Translations under genes and position numbers: made by a program
Assembly: GCA_021775475.1 (NCBI GenBank)
Contig: JAJFHS010000072.1
Location: forward strand, 1-39,771
Reading direction: 5' to 3'
From: Hyphomicrobiales bacterium
GTDB taxonomy: Bacteria; Pseudomonadota; Alphaproteobacteria; Rhizobiales; JAJFHR01
Length of the DNA: 39,771 bases
The notes under the pieces: generated by a model
Databases searched by the model: none
Told to the model about the DNA's origin: nothing
Seen by the model: only the letters and a program-made list of their open reading frames with translations
In this document: piece by piece, positions 16,804-26,090 of the stretch
Numbering within the stretch: position 1 is the first letter of the stretch
Layout of the letters: each line of letters begins with the position of its first letter

Positions 16804-17901
16804 CTATAAAGCGCGGTGAACGACCCCACCACTGGTAGGCACCGATACACCTGTGGTGCCGGGAAATGATAGTGGCAGCCTGCGCAAACTTCGAACCGCC
16901 ATGTAGCCGAAGGCTTGAGCTTCTATACCGCCGCCATTGAAACCTGCGTCTTCGGCTCTGATCACCGTGGGGCCAATGCGTAGCCGTAATTCGCGCATGA
17001 TGGCGCAGTTGAGGCGTCCGCCGCCACTGATAATCCATTTTTGGGGTATTTTTGGCATGTGTTTTTGTGAATTTGCGATTGTTTGCGCCGTAAACGCTGC
17101 CAGAGTTGCTGCCCCATCGCCCGCGCTTAGCTGGCCAAGGTTTTTCAGATCAAAATCGGTTTTGTCGAGGGATTTTGGTGGTGGTTTTCTAAAATAGGGA
17201 TTGTCCAGCAATTCGGCGAGGATGTCTTCATTGACGTTACCCGAAGACGACAGTATGCCATCGCGGTCGAAGGGTTGATTGAGGTGGCGCTGTGACCAGG
17301 CATCAAGTAGAACATTGCCGGGACCGGTGTCAAAGGCTATCATTTCCCCACTTTTAGATATCCAGGTGATGTTTGATATACCGCCAATGTTGACGCAGAC
17401 ACCGGCACCTTCAAATCCTGAATATTGCAGCAGGGCGCGGTGAAATATGGGGGCCAACGGTGCCCCCTGCCCGCCTGCTGCCATGTCGGCTGCCCTGAAA
17501 TCGCAGACAACATCAATATGGGTGAGATTTGCCAGTTTAGCCCCATCGCCAATTTGTATGGTCAAACCAGCTTCAGGCTTATGGAAAACGGTCTGGCCAT
17601 GAAAACCAATAATATCAATATCATCAGGGGTAAGGCTTTCGCGCGACATCAATTCGATGGCAACTTCGCTGTGGGCTGTTGTGATGAAGTCTTCAGCCTC
17701 AGCCAGTACAGCGGGGCGGGCGTGACGGTTTTTCATTGTGCGGGCAACGTCCACAGCCGCCATCAACAAACGGCGCTGTGCCGGTTTGAAAACGCTGGAA
17801 CAGGTGGGGCCAAAATGTTCTATTGTCTCACCGTCGGATCTGATCAGGGCTGCATCAATCCCATCCATCGACGTGCCGCTCATGAAGCCCAAGGCCATCA
17901 T
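16804..17901 (-). CDS. anmK: Anhydro-N-acetylmuramic acid kinase AnmK
   Basis: A 365-residue kinase that opens and phosphorylates 1,6-anhydro-MurNAc during peptidoglycan recycling, giving MurNAc-6-phosphate. The N-terminal nucleotide-binding loop GFMSGTSMDGID is diagnostic. FDTGPGNVLLDAW is the second phosphate-binding region. The C-terminus has GGIEAQAFGYMAVRSL, which is conserved. The start at 17901 (MMALGFMSG) is preferred over the longer frame to 17946, which adds 15 unconserved residues into the tyrS leader. It is divergent from tyrS, a common alphaproteobacterial pairing. Confidence 0.95.
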   Translation of the reverse strand: MMALGFMSGTSMDGIDAALIRSDGETIEHFGPTCSSVFKPAQRRLLMAAVDVARTMKNRHARPAVLAEAEDFITTAHSEVAIELMSRESLTPDDIDIIGFHGQTVFHKPEAGLTIQIGDGAKLANLTHIDVVCDFRAADMAAGGQGAPLAPIFHRALLQYSGFEGAGVCVNIGGISNITWISKSGEMIAFDTGPGNVLLDAWSQRHLNQPFDRDGILSSSGNVNEDILAELLDNPYFRKPPPKSLDKTDFDLKNLGQLSAGDGAATLAAFTAQTIANSQKHMPKIPQKWIISGGGRLNCAIMRELRLRIGPTVIRAEDAGFNGGGIEAQAFGYMAVRSLRRLPLSFPGTTGVSVPTSGGVVHRAL

Positions 17902-17982
17902 TGATCTTGCCAATATTCTTCCCCCGTGCAAAAAAACCAACACCATGATACATCACTCTTCAAACAACCGGATAGCCTAAAT

Positions 17983-19236
17983 ATGCCTACCTACAAATCA
18001 GATTTCATGCGCGCAATGGACGCGCGCGGCTACATCCACCAATGCAGTGATGCACAAGCACTGGATGCAGGTGCCAATGATGCCATGATCACAGGCTATA
18101 TCGGCTATGACTGCACCGCACCCAGCCTGCATGTGGGCAATCTGATCTCGATCATGATGTTGCGCAAATTTCAGCAAAGCGGTCACAAGCCCATCGTGCT
18201 GATGGGCGGAGGCACGACCAAAGTTGGCGATCCATCGGGTAAAGATGACGCCCGCAAGCTTTTGGACGAAGCGCAGATTGCGCAAAACATGGACAATATT
18301 AAACGTGTTTTTTCCCGGTTTCTAGATTTTGGTGAAGCTGGAAACGGTGCCATTATGGTCAACAATGACACCTGGCTCAAAGACATCAACTATATTGATT
18401 TCCTGCGCGATTATGGTCGTCATTTTTCCATCAATCGCATGTTGTCGTTTGATTCTGTAAAACTCAGGCTGGATCGTGAACAACCGCTGTCGTTTCTGGA
18501 ATTCAATTACATGATCCTCCAGGCCTATGATTTTTTAGAACTTAGCCGTGTCCACGGTTGCACGCTGCAAATGGGTGGATCGGACCAGTGGGGTAATATT
18601 ATCAATGGTATCGAGTTGGGCCGCCGGGTTGATTCAACGTCCCTTTTTGGTCTGACAACCGCACTGTTGACCACATCATCGGGTGCCAAAATGGGTAAAA
18701 CCGCCCAAGGTGCGGTGTGGCTCAATGATGACATGCTGAGTGTCTATGACTACTGGCAGTTCTGGCGCAATACTGAAGATAATGATGTGGGCAGGTTTTT
18801 GCGCCTGTTCACTGAGCTTAGCGAAAAGGAAATTGTCGACCTCGAAAACCTTGAAGGCCAGGAATTAAATTTTGCCAAAAAGGTATTGGCAACCCGGGCA
18901 ACCTCTCTCGCCCACGGCGAAGATGCTGCACAAAAAGCCTATCAAACATCGATGGAAACGTTTGAAACCGGGAGTTCAAGTGCAGGCCTGCCAAGCATTG
19001 GCGTTTCTGCTTCTGAGCTGGCACAGGGTATTGGCTTGTTACAGGCCTTTGTTATGGCCGGACTGGCGACTTCCAATTCTGAAGCCCGACGTCATATCAA
19101 AGGTTCAGCTGCCCGGGTGAATGATCAGGTAGTCAATGATGAAAAAACCGTCCTGACATCTGGTAATCTTGGGTCAGATGGCACAATCAAACTTTCAATC
19201 GGAAAAAAACGACACGTGTTGCTGCGACAAAAATAG
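17983..19236 (+). CDS. tyrS: Tyrosyl-tRNA synthetase
   Basis: A 417-residue class I aminoacyl-tRNA synthetase charging tRNA-Tyr. The HIGH-like motif is HVGN (50-53), followed by [15 protein letters not shown]. The KMSKS-like motif is KMGKT. The tyrosine-binding block [11 protein letters not shown] is intact. An S4-like RNA-binding domain closes the protein ([19 protein letters not shown]). The start at 17983 ([13 protein letters not shown]) is chosen because family members begin here; the frame to 17926 adds 19 residues that overlap the anmK leader. It converges on the AsmA-like gene with a 9-bp gap and no hairpin. Confidence 0.96.
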   Translation: MPTYKSDFMRAMDARGYIHQCSDAQALDAGANDAMITGYIGYDCTAPSLHVGNLISIMMLRKFQQSGHKPIVLMGGGTTKVGDPSGKDDARKLLDEAQIAQNMDNIKRVFSRFLDFGEAGNGAIMVNNDTWLKDINYIDFLRDYGRHFSINRMLSFDSVKLRLDREQPLSFLEFNYMILQAYDFLELSRVHGCTLQMGGSDQWGNIINGIELGRRVDSTSLFGLTTALLTTSSGAKMGKTAQGAVWLNDDMLSVYDYWQFWRNTEDNDVGRFLRLFTELSEKEIVDLENLEGQELNFAKKVLATRATSLAHGEDAAQKAYQTSMETFETGSSSAGLPSIGVSASELAQGIGLLQAFVMAGLATSNSEARRHIKGSAARVNDQVVNDEKTVLTSGNLGSDGTIKLSIGKKRHVLLRQK

Positions 19237-19245
19237 AATAAACCT

Positions 19246-22200
19246 CTAGTTTTCGGCACCCTCCACGATTGTTACGGTTTTTTTCCTAGGCTTGGGGCGA
19301 AGCGATTGCGGGCCTGATTTTTTTGTTATCTCAACGTCTGAAGCAGGTGTTGCCCTTTCAAAGAACTGGCGTAGAAAACCTGGGGCCAGCACTGATGCGG
19401 GGTTGATTGAAAATCTCGGTTTATCGGTGGTTCCGCGCAGAGAAAATGTTACTCCAAAAATTCCTTCGCCCTTACGCCCCACCAGAATTGTCCCCAACAA
19501 GGGGATGTTTCCAACAATCGAATTGACCGCATAGATTGGAATTAACGTGCCTTGGATGTTTAGGCCATTGGTTCTGGTATCAATAACCCCGCGCCCACTT
19601 GCCCCCAACACCACGCCTTTGAGAATGGTGCTGCCGATCACCAATTGATTTTGGGTGATCGTGAATGGCATTTTAAAGCTGGAAAAAGACACGGAATCGC
19701 GAAAAATCTCCTCAATCTGATCATCATTATTAACGACCAGCTGGGTCAGGCCTTTGAGGCGACTATCATTGGCTATATCGAATTGCTTAATCTTCAGGTT
19801 TCCGGTACTGGGCCTGTCACTTCCTGCCGGACTTATTTTGGCATTTAAAACCAATCGTCCCTGCTGAACCTTGGAATAGAGATTGAATGCTTTCAAGGTG
19901 GCGCCTGCATCCTTACTGGCAATTACCAGATTGTAGGGCGATCCGGCTTTTTCGCCAAAATCAAACCTGAAAGAATTTTTATTCCCAGTCACTGCCGAGG
20001 TTTTGATTTCGACGACGCTGTCACCGACACTGGTAAACTTGGTGGTGAAATTTTTGAATACCTGTTTGTTAAATGCATATACCTTATCAAAACTAGCTGA
20101 AATTCTGACAGTTCCCTTGTTGTTGTTCTTAGGTGAACCCGGGACCTTTTTGTCGCGCTTGAGAGCATTTTGAATTATTGGACGGGCATCGAAACTCACC
20201 CCTTTGACTACCACATTGAGGCTGCCGGATGGGCTGCGATTGCCACTGGCACTATATTGGTTGAGAACGCCCAGACGAATTTCTGGAAGATTGAAACTCG
20301 ACACCTCTCCTTGTGCATCAATACTCAGTTTTCCAGCTACGGAAATATCTCTTGCCTTGCTGACTACCTCAAGTCCCTCAATATCAATTGCACCACCTTT
20401 GATGAATTTCATTTTCAGGCTGGCCGAGGCTTTTCCGCCACCGGGAGATATCCAGCCAATGGGTTTGCGAAAAAGCGTGGTCTTTGTCAGGTCAGCCACC
20501 ACATGGGCCTGGTTGAGATCTGTACCGGTTCCTTTAAGAGTAAAACTAACGTCAGTTGGACCCCGCATGAAGGTTGAAAGTTCAATCCCTAAGCGTTTTC
20601 GCGCCGCATCATCGAGCCTTGCTTTCAGCTTGAATTCGCTGCTGCGTTTTCCCCGAACGCCAAAGTTTTCAACCCAAGTAAGAGAAGCCTTCGTGCCTTT
20701 TAATTCAATGGTGCCAGCACCCTTTAAACCGAACATGGTAATGTCCAGATCAAGATTTCCCTTGGTCACGTCGTAATCGCCAAAAGCCTTTGGGATTTTT
20801 ATGTTGGTTAGTTTGGCTTTGGCTTTTATGTCAACTTTTTCTATCGGCAAGTCAGCCAGCAACGGCATAGTGAACTTCAATTCGCCAACAGCGTTACCGC
20901 CCATGGTTTTTGGATTAATCCCCATTTTTTTGCCAAAATTAAGCGGATCATTATCCAGCAGTTCCATAACAGCGGAAGCCGGACCTTTGACGGTGGCTTC
21001 AACAATACCGATAGCGGGATCTGATTTGACCCAGTTGGTGAAAAACCGGGCGCGGCTTAACTGAACTTTTTTACCGCTGGCAACTGTGGCAACGCCTCCC
21101 TTGCCATAGAAATTAAATTCTGCGTCTTTTAAAACGCCCTTGCCATAGGCCTGACGCAAGGGTGGCAGTCCCTCAAAATAACGAACTGTGGCATCTCTGG
21201 CTTCGAATTCGCCACTGAGAAAACCCGTTGGCATTTCACCGCCATCGATAATTCTGGCAAATTCCTTTTCATCAATATTGATTTCGAAATTGCCACTGGG
21301 AACAAATGCCACCAGGCTGTCATCAATCCAGGCGCGCAAACCGCGGGCAACTTCCAGCGGCCATATTTCCAACAATTTGGCGGTGGCGATGTTTTCAATA
21401 TTTCCAATGAGCTTTATGTCGGGGGCTTTTCCTCCAGCCTTGAGCGTACCGCTAACCCGGATACGGGCTTCGCCCGCATGCAGTTCAGTCGTTTCCATAT
21501 TAATGATGGCGTTATCTGTATCGGCGGTTCCAACGGCAATGATACGGTCGATTTCAATCGTCTTTTTGCCGGTAATTTTAATGTTGGCCAGTTCCAGGTT
21601 GTAACCGAAAAATGAAAAAGGATTGCCGCTGTCGCCTTCCGGTGTGAGGTAGCCGGAGAGATTGGCCTTGCCACCTGACAGGTCGATCAGCGAGGGCTCT
21701 ATAATCAAAAGCCTTTTTTCCTGGTCATATCTCAACGCAATATTACCGGTCCTGACACCTATGTCCTCTTCCTGATTTTCACTGAAAACCAGTTTTCCTG
21801 TCCCCAGGTTTATATCCAGTTCGGCATTCAGCATTTTACCGTCGAGGGCAATTTCGGCAGTGGCTGAACCGGACACCGGCAGTCGTACGATTTTTAGTAT
21901 CTCAAGGTCTGGAACATGACGGGCCAAGGTTTCAGGATTTACATCATCCACCGACACATTTATTTTGATGCGCTGGGTGGATTTTATATAATCGGATTGA
22001 ACATTCAGACTGAAAGTTTCCTGACCGACTTTTATCTTGGCATCAACATCAGCGGTTAAGCCGTCTTTGGCGCGGGTCATGGTTACATTTGCTTTAGGCG
22101 ATATCCAAGTGGTTGCATTGGGCTCATCATAAAGCGTCAGTTCAGCCCCTATAACCTTGATTTCGCGCAGACGCGCGGTCGGACCCCGATTGGCATCAGA

Positions 22201-22779
22201 CAACAAAGTGGCCTGCAGCAATGCAATAAAATCTTCAGCATTTTCAAAGTTACCGGCACTGTCGTTGCTGATAGTGCCGTCGAGCGGCACGGCCCCGGTC
22301 GTACCTGTAGACGGGCTTGCGCTGTTATCGGACACGGGTTTGGACTTGCCAGCCCCCCCCACGTCGCCAAATCCGAGCCGAAAACTGCCATCGGGCCGAC
22401 GGTGCACAAACATTCTCGGCCCCAGTAATTCAAGATGCGTTGGCGACAACTCTCCACCGGCCAAATCACTGAGAGATAGACGAAAGGCTGCGCGCGAGGT
22501 GCGGGCGACAAGTTTGTCGTCAGGGTCGCGAACCTTCAGGTCAATGAACCTGAATTGCAGGGCGCCGCTGTCACTGTCTTTTTCTAAAACCACATCACTT
22601 ATAGATACAGTCAGACCGTCGACATTGTCATTGATCATGCCTTCGATGGTCCCGACCAGAATGGAAAGTGAGACCGGGCCCGACGACAGGCGCCAACCCC
22701 CCGCTGCAACGACAAGTGCTACGACAATGACGAGAGCCGCCAGGGATTTGAGAAGAATTTTTATCGGACGTTTTGTCAA
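19246..22779 (-). CDS. Large AsmA-like envelope protein (DUF3971 / YhdP type)
   Basis: A 1177-residue protein with one N-terminal membrane anchor (residues about 11-33, AALVIVVALVVAAGG) and a very long periplasmic part of repeating beta-strand blocks, ending in a short basic tail (RPKPRKKTVTI). This architecture is that of the AsmA/YhdP/TamB superfamily, now thought to form lipid-carrying grooves between inner and outer membranes. The mid-region (GNAVGELKFTMPLL, LDLDITMFGLKGAG) and the C-terminal LIPIYAVNSIVGNIPLLGTIL block fit the DUF3971 plus AsmA C-terminal pair. Lipid transport is family inference. Tail-to-tail with tyrS, as in many rhizobial genomes. Confidence 0.85.
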   Translation of the reverse strand: MTKRPIKILLKSLAALVIVVALVVAAGGWRLSSGPVSLSILVGTIEGMINDNVDGLTVSISDVVLEKDSDSGALQFRFIDLKVRDPDDKLVARTSRAAFRLSLSDLAGGELSPTHLELLGPRMFVHRRPDGSFRLGFGDVGGAGKSKPVSDNSASPSTGTTGAVPLDGTISNDSAGNFENAEDFIALLQATLLSDANRGPTARLREIKVIGAELTLYDEPNATTWISPKANVTMTRAKDGLTADVDAKIKVGQETFSLNVQSDYIKSTQRIKINVSVDDVNPETLARHVPDLEILKIVRLPVSGSATAEIALDGKMLNAELDINLGTGKLVFSENQEEDIGVRTGNIALRYDQEKRLLIIEPSLIDLSGGKANLSGYLTPEGDSGNPFSFFGYNLELANIKITGKKTIEIDRIIAVGTADTDNAIINMETTELHAGEARIRVSGTLKAGGKAPDIKLIGNIENIATAKLLEIWPLEVARGLRAWIDDSLVAFVPSGNFEINIDEKEFARIIDGGEMPTGFLSGEFEARDATVRYFEGLPPLRQAYGKGVLKDAEFNFYGKGGVATVASGKKVQLSRARFFTNWVKSDPAIGIVEATVKGPASAVMELLDNDPLNFGKKMGINPKTMGGNAVGELKFTMPLLADLPIEKVDIKAKAKLTNIKIPKAFGDYDVTKGNLDLDITMFGLKGAGTIELKGTKASLTWVENFGVRGKRSSEFKLKARLDDAARKRLGIELSTFMRGPTDVSFTLKGTGTDLNQAHVVADLTKTTLFRKPIGWISPGGGKASASLKMKFIKGGAIDIEGLEVVSKARDISVAGKLSIDAQGEVSSFNLPEIRLGVLNQYSASGNRSPSGSLNVVVKGVSFDARPIIQNALKRDKKVPGSPKNNNKGTVRISASFDKVYAFNKQVFKNFTTKFTSVGDSVVEIKTSAVTGNKNSFRFDFGEKAGSPYNLVIASKDAGATLKAFNLYSKVQQGRLVLNAKISPAGSDRPSTGNLKIKQFDIANDSRLKGLTQLVVNNDDQIEEIFRDSVSFSSFKMPFTITQNQLVIGSTILKGVVLGASGRGVIDTRTNGLNIQGTLIPIYAVNSIVGNIPLLGTILVGRKGEGIFGVTFSLRGTTDKPRFSINPASVLAPGFLRQFFERATPASDVEITKKSGPQSLRPKPRKKTVTIVEGAEN

Positions 22780-23194
22780 ATTTCACCGCAATTAATGGCA
22801 ATCGGATTTTCCGCGAATTTCGCAGTTTTCCATTGTTGTTACCTGCCAAGTATTAAATTTTCACCGCTATTTCAATCAGTATACAAATTACTCAAAATTA
22901 AAACCAAACTGTATGTTTCATCTCTACCCACTTTTTCAATTTGCCACAACGGCGTTGCCTGCCGATTAAAAGTCTGCCGAATAACAATGGCGGCACTATG
23001 ACATTGATGTTTTTAGGTTTTGGTTAACCATACAATTTTTTGTAAAAAATAATTGAAGGATGCCTCCAGTCCGGCCAAAAATTTTAAGGCTACCTGATTG
23101 GCAATCACTAATCTTAAAACACATGTAATCGGTATTTGAAAAATTCCAATAGAAAGACACAATAAGTTTATTGTTAACGGTGTTTTTTGCGACT
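22780..23194. other. AT-rich divergent spacer
   Basis: About 415 bp without a gene between the AsmA-like gene (minus) and the CtrA-type promoter of the next gene (plus). It is clearly more AT-rich than its surroundings and has several TTAA and TGGTTAACCA-like half-sites (for example near 23025). The ribosome binding site and promoter of the AsmA-like gene should lie at 22780-22900, but no clear match was found. Confidence 0.5.
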
Positions 23195-23234
23195 TTAAGG
23201 AATTATTAACCATAAGGTTGTGCCATGGCATAAT
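23195..23234 (+). promoter_or_regulatory. CtrA-type promoter for the coiled-coil/bactofilin genes
   Basis: A full CtrA consensus box, TTAA-N7-TTAAC, lies at 23195-23210. Its second half overlaps the -35 position (TTAACC, 23206-23211), and 17 bp downstream is CATAAT (23229-23234), a 5 of 6 match to TATAAT. This layout is that of a CtrA-activated promoter in Caulobacter and rhizobia. It ends 46 nt before the TTG start at 23280. Confidence 0.6.
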
Positions 23235-23279
23235 TAGCAGTTTTCAGATGGCAGATGAGTCGATTTTTGGAGATCCGTT

Positions 23280-23747
23280 TTGTTGCAGCAAAAACCAACA
23301 TTTCAGGCAAAGTTCCTGAAAGTTTTTCGCAAGCGCGAGCTTTATCTGCGCAGCGACGGGCATATTCATTATATGGCTCTGGAACCCTTTATGCTGATGC
23401 TAGCTGCCGGTTTGACGGTTGCAGTGCTGAGCTTGGGGATTATCGGTGGTGTCAGTTATTTGATGGCCGGCAACACGATAACAACGTTGCAGGAAAATCT
23501 GAGCAGCAATATGGAAACAAAAATTTCCACCGCTGATGAATTGGTTGACCAAAAGAAAAAATATAAAGCCAATCTTGAAAAACTTCGTGCAAATTACGAG
23601 CTTCAACTGTCCCAGTTTCAAAGTTCTCTGGCTCAGGTCAATGGTCGGCTGGCCAAAAATCAGGACGCTTACCTGAAGGAACTGAAGCGCTTGCGCGCGG
23701 CAAAGCCGACACGAAAACCAAAGACGTCAGCGTCGAAAAAATATTGA
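23280..23747 (+). CDS. Membrane coiled-coil protein resembling an M23 peptidase N-terminus, without the peptidase
   Basis: A 155-residue protein. A basic N-terminal segment (FRKRELYLRSDGHIHYMALEP) precedes one membrane helix (about 37-62), then a coiled coil (about 65-130) and a Lys/Arg-rich end (KPTRKPKTSASKKY). The first ~130 residues resemble the N-terminus of alphaproteobacterial M23 endopeptidases (DUF5930-like), which often sit next to bactofilins, but there is no LytM catalytic domain here or in the 187 bp that follow. The start is TTG at 23280, or TTG at 23283, behind GGAGA (23269-23273). A frame from 23255 in another phase is a shadow. It probably forms an operon with the bactofilin. 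Function is unknown; a structural or activator role for a peptidase elsewhere is possible. Confidence 0.65.
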   Translation: MLQQKPTFQAKFLKVFRKRELYLRSDGHIHYMALEPFMLMLAAGLTVAVLSLGIIGGVSYLMAGNTITTLQENLSSNMETKISTADELVDQKKKYKANLEKLRANYELQLSQFQSSLAQVNGRLAKNQDAYLKELKRLRAAKPTRKPKTSASKKY

Positions 23748-23934
23748 AGAATCAAAATGATAAAAAAATATGCCCAATTTCAGACGTTGTTGTTTTTATC
23801 GCTCCCTAACCGTAATTGATGTTGTGGGAAAAGCAGTAATTAGTAGCAGAGGTGCGGTTCCTCATCTACATTATTAGAAATGGGTCAGTGATTCGATTTT
23901 TTTGACCCCCTTGATTACCTTGAGGCTACCTATC

Positions 23935-24669
23935 ATGTTTTCTATCAGAAAAGATACCAACGCACCTTTCTCCTCGGCAAAAAACCAATCCAAGGGCGAC
24001 GGCGGTGCTTCACTGTCCATTATCAGCTCGGATGTTACCTTTACCGGCGATATTGTTTCGCTGGGCGACGTACAGATAGAAGGTGCCATCAATGGCAATC
24101 TGCGGGCTCGAAGTGTGGTCGTCGGCGGTGAAGCCAATGTTCATGGTGAAATAGCCGCCGAGGAAGTTCTGGTACGCGGGTATATCAAAGGTGAAATTCG
24201 CGGCGACAGGGTAACTCTGGCACCGGGATGTTTGGTTATCGGTAACATTTTCCATAAGCTTTTGACGATTGAAACCGGCGCGGATTTCGATGGCCGCTGT
24301 ACCCGCTGTGAAGAACCATTGGCTGAAACAGCGATGGATCAAAAATCAAATGGCAGCCCTGCCACAGCCATCCCCACTGTTGACGCCCCTGAAAAAGCCG
24401 GCGGCAGGAATGTCGCTGCAAAGAAAGCCACCTCTACAGTCGGCGCCTTTTCACCGGCAGCAGCACGTGCTGAAATTGCCGCATTAGGCGGTCGTAATGC
24501 CGCTGTGGACCGTGACCATGAAGATGAGTTGGATGCGCTGGAAGAAGAATTGGCCGAAGCTCAAGAGGCTGAAGCCAAATCCAAATCCGGTCGGCAGAAA
24601 ACCAAACGCCGGGTAATAGGCACCCATCTTGCACCAAGACCGGCTTACGCGAAAAGCTCAACCGGCTAA
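23935..24669 (+). CDS. Bactofilin
   Basis: A 244-residue cytoskeletal protein that polymerises without nucleotides and localises wall-modifying enzymes. The bactofilin beta-helix core spans about residues 28-125: SDVTFTGDIVSLGDVQIEG, VVVGGEANVHGEIAAEEVLV and GYIKGEIRGDRVTL show the repeating six-residue turns. CTRCEEP follows. The C-terminal ~110 residues are low-complexity and charged (DEDELDALEEELAEAQEAE-like), ending basic. The start ATG at 23935 (MFSIRKD) is chosen over an upstream TTG. It lies 187 nt after the coiled-coil gene and may share its CtrA-type promoter. The 23748-23934 gap shows no gene. Confidence 0.9.
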   Translation: MFSIRKDTNAPFSSAKNQSKGDGGASLSIISSDVTFTGDIVSLGDVQIEGAINGNLRARSVVVGGEANVHGEIAAEEVLVRGYIKGEIRGDRVTLAPGCLVIGNIFHKLLTIETGADFDGRCTRCEEPLAETAMDQKSNGSPATAIPTVDAPEKAGGRNVAAKKATSTVGAFSPAAARAEIAALGGRNAAVDRDHEDELDALEEELAEAQEAEAKSKSGRQKTKRRVIGTHLAPRPAYAKSSTG

Positions 24670-24735
24670 GGTGTTTCCGCTGGTATTTCTGGTGCAATTT
24701 CACCAAAGGCGTTGGCGTTTGAACGATAACTTACA

Positions 24736-24821
24736 CCCGTCATACCGGCGAACGCCGGTATCCAGTGTCCCACGATCATGCCCCGCCGCTTCTGGATACC
24801 GGCGTTCGCCGGTATGACGGG
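24736..24821. repeat. Palindromic intergenic repeat, family A, copy 2
   Basis: Perfect 30-bp arms at 24736-24765 and 24792-24821 surround a 26-nt loop. The arm core is GTCATACCGGCGAACGCCGG followed by TATCCAG, and the arm itself contains a small palindrome. It sits between the convergent bactofilin and prfB ends, where it could fold as a bidirectional terminator. It is related to the copy at 16614-16693. Confidence 0.92.
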
Positions 24822-24909
24822 CAGAGGGATCAAATCTCAATATCACCGGTATGAGAGTAGATTTGAGTTGTTCGAGGTCGGGACAGAGCGGTAATTGTCG
24901 CAGGTGTCC

Positions 24910-26041
24910 CTACTCCAGGTCTTCGATTTCTGTGGTGGCAGCGCCATCTATACGCTGGGCCAGAGATGCGGCGATGAAGGCGTCAAGATCGCCATCGAGG
25001 ACAGCTGAAGGATTGGTGCTTTCAATGCCTGTTCTCAGGTCTTTGACCAGCTGATACGGTTGCAGGACATACGATCTGATCTGATGGCCCCAGCCGATTT
25101 CCGATTTTGTATCCTCTTGTGCCTGAGCGGCATCTTCGCGCTGTTTTAATTCTGCTTCATAAAGACGCGATCTGAGCATTTCCCAGGCGGTGGCGCGGTT
25201 TTTGTGCTGGGAGCGCTGGTTTTGACATTGCACCACAATACCTGTTTCTATGTGCGTGATGCGCACGGCGCTGTCCGTGGTGTTAACGTGCTGGCCACCG
25301 GCACCACTGGCGCGATAGGTATCGATACGCACGTCGCTTTCGCTGACATCAATTTCAATGGTATCATCAATAACAGGGAATACCCAGATTGAGGCAAACG
25401 ATGTGTGGCGGCGGGCATTTGAATCATATGGCGAGATTCGCACCAGGCGATGAACGCCTGATTCCGTCTTCAGCCAGCCATAGCTGTTGTGGCCTTTAAT
25501 CAGTATTGTTGCTGATTTAATTCCCGCTTCCTCACCCGCACTGGTGCCTATAACTTCAACCTTGTGACCTTTGCTCTCAGCCCAGCGAATATACATGCGC
25601 ATGAGCATCTGCGCCCAGTCCTGACTTTCCGTACCACCTGCACCTGCATGTATTTCGACGTAGGCATCATTGCTGTCAGCTTCGCCAGAGAGCAGGGTTT
25701 CAAGTTCTTTTTCGGCCGCCACCTTGTGTAGCTTCTTTATGGCATCTTCAGCTTCGGTAACAATCTCCTGATCACCTTCGGCTTCGCCAAGTTCAATCAG
25801 TTCGATATTATCAGCAACGCCATTTTCCAGCGCGCGGCAGGCTTTGATGGCACTTTCAAGTTCCTGGCGGTGACGCATGGTTTTTTGCGCCTGTTGGGGA
25901 TCGTTCCAAAATTCAGGGTCTTCGGCGCGCGCGTTTAATTCGTCCAGGCGCTGGTCAGCTGTATCCCAGTCAAAGATGCCTCCTCAGCAGTTCCAGGGAC
26001 TGCTTGATGTCGTCGACCATAGATTGAATTTCAGCTCGCAT
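24910..26041 (-). CDS. prfB: Peptide chain release factor 2 (RF2), with programmed +1 frameshift
   Basis: RF2 ends translation at UGA and UAA. The gene starts at ATG 26041, reads 23 codons (ending RRHL) and meets an in-frame TGA at 25972-25970. Shifting +1 there (CTT TGA C becomes CTT, then GAC) continues with [13 protein letters not shown] and runs to 24910, giving 376 residues. The GGQ peptidyl-hydrolysis motif is in [10 protein letters not shown]. The stop-reading tripeptide SPF is SPY ([13 protein letters not shown]), a variant usual in this class. It follows PBP1A by 49 nt on the same strand. A database record starting at 25878 (322 residues) would have missed the frameshift. Confidence 0.95.
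25970..25990 (-). promoter_or_regulatory. prfB programmed +1 frameshift site
   Basis: On the minus strand the sequence is an AGGAGG Shine-Dalgarno-like block, three bases (CAT), CTT and TGAC. It matches the E. coli prfB site (SD-like block, CTT TGA C). The spacing is the short one known to push the ribosome forward. When RF2 is scarce, UGA is read slowly and the frame shifts, so RF2 regulates its own synthesis. Confidence 0.95.
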
Positions 26042-26090
26042 GGAAATGCCCCTCAAATTTTCTTATTATGTTTAAAAAACTCACGCGGTC

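Noticed and set aside
17902..17982. Longer starts for anmK (17946) and tyrS (17926)
   Set aside because: Both would add unconserved residues and overlap each other across the shared divergent spacer; family starts at 17901 and 17983 fit better.
23255..23536. 93-residue ATG frame at the coiled-coil gene
   Set aside because: It is in another phase, and the TTG-started frame gives a clear membrane helix and coiled coil with an RBS.
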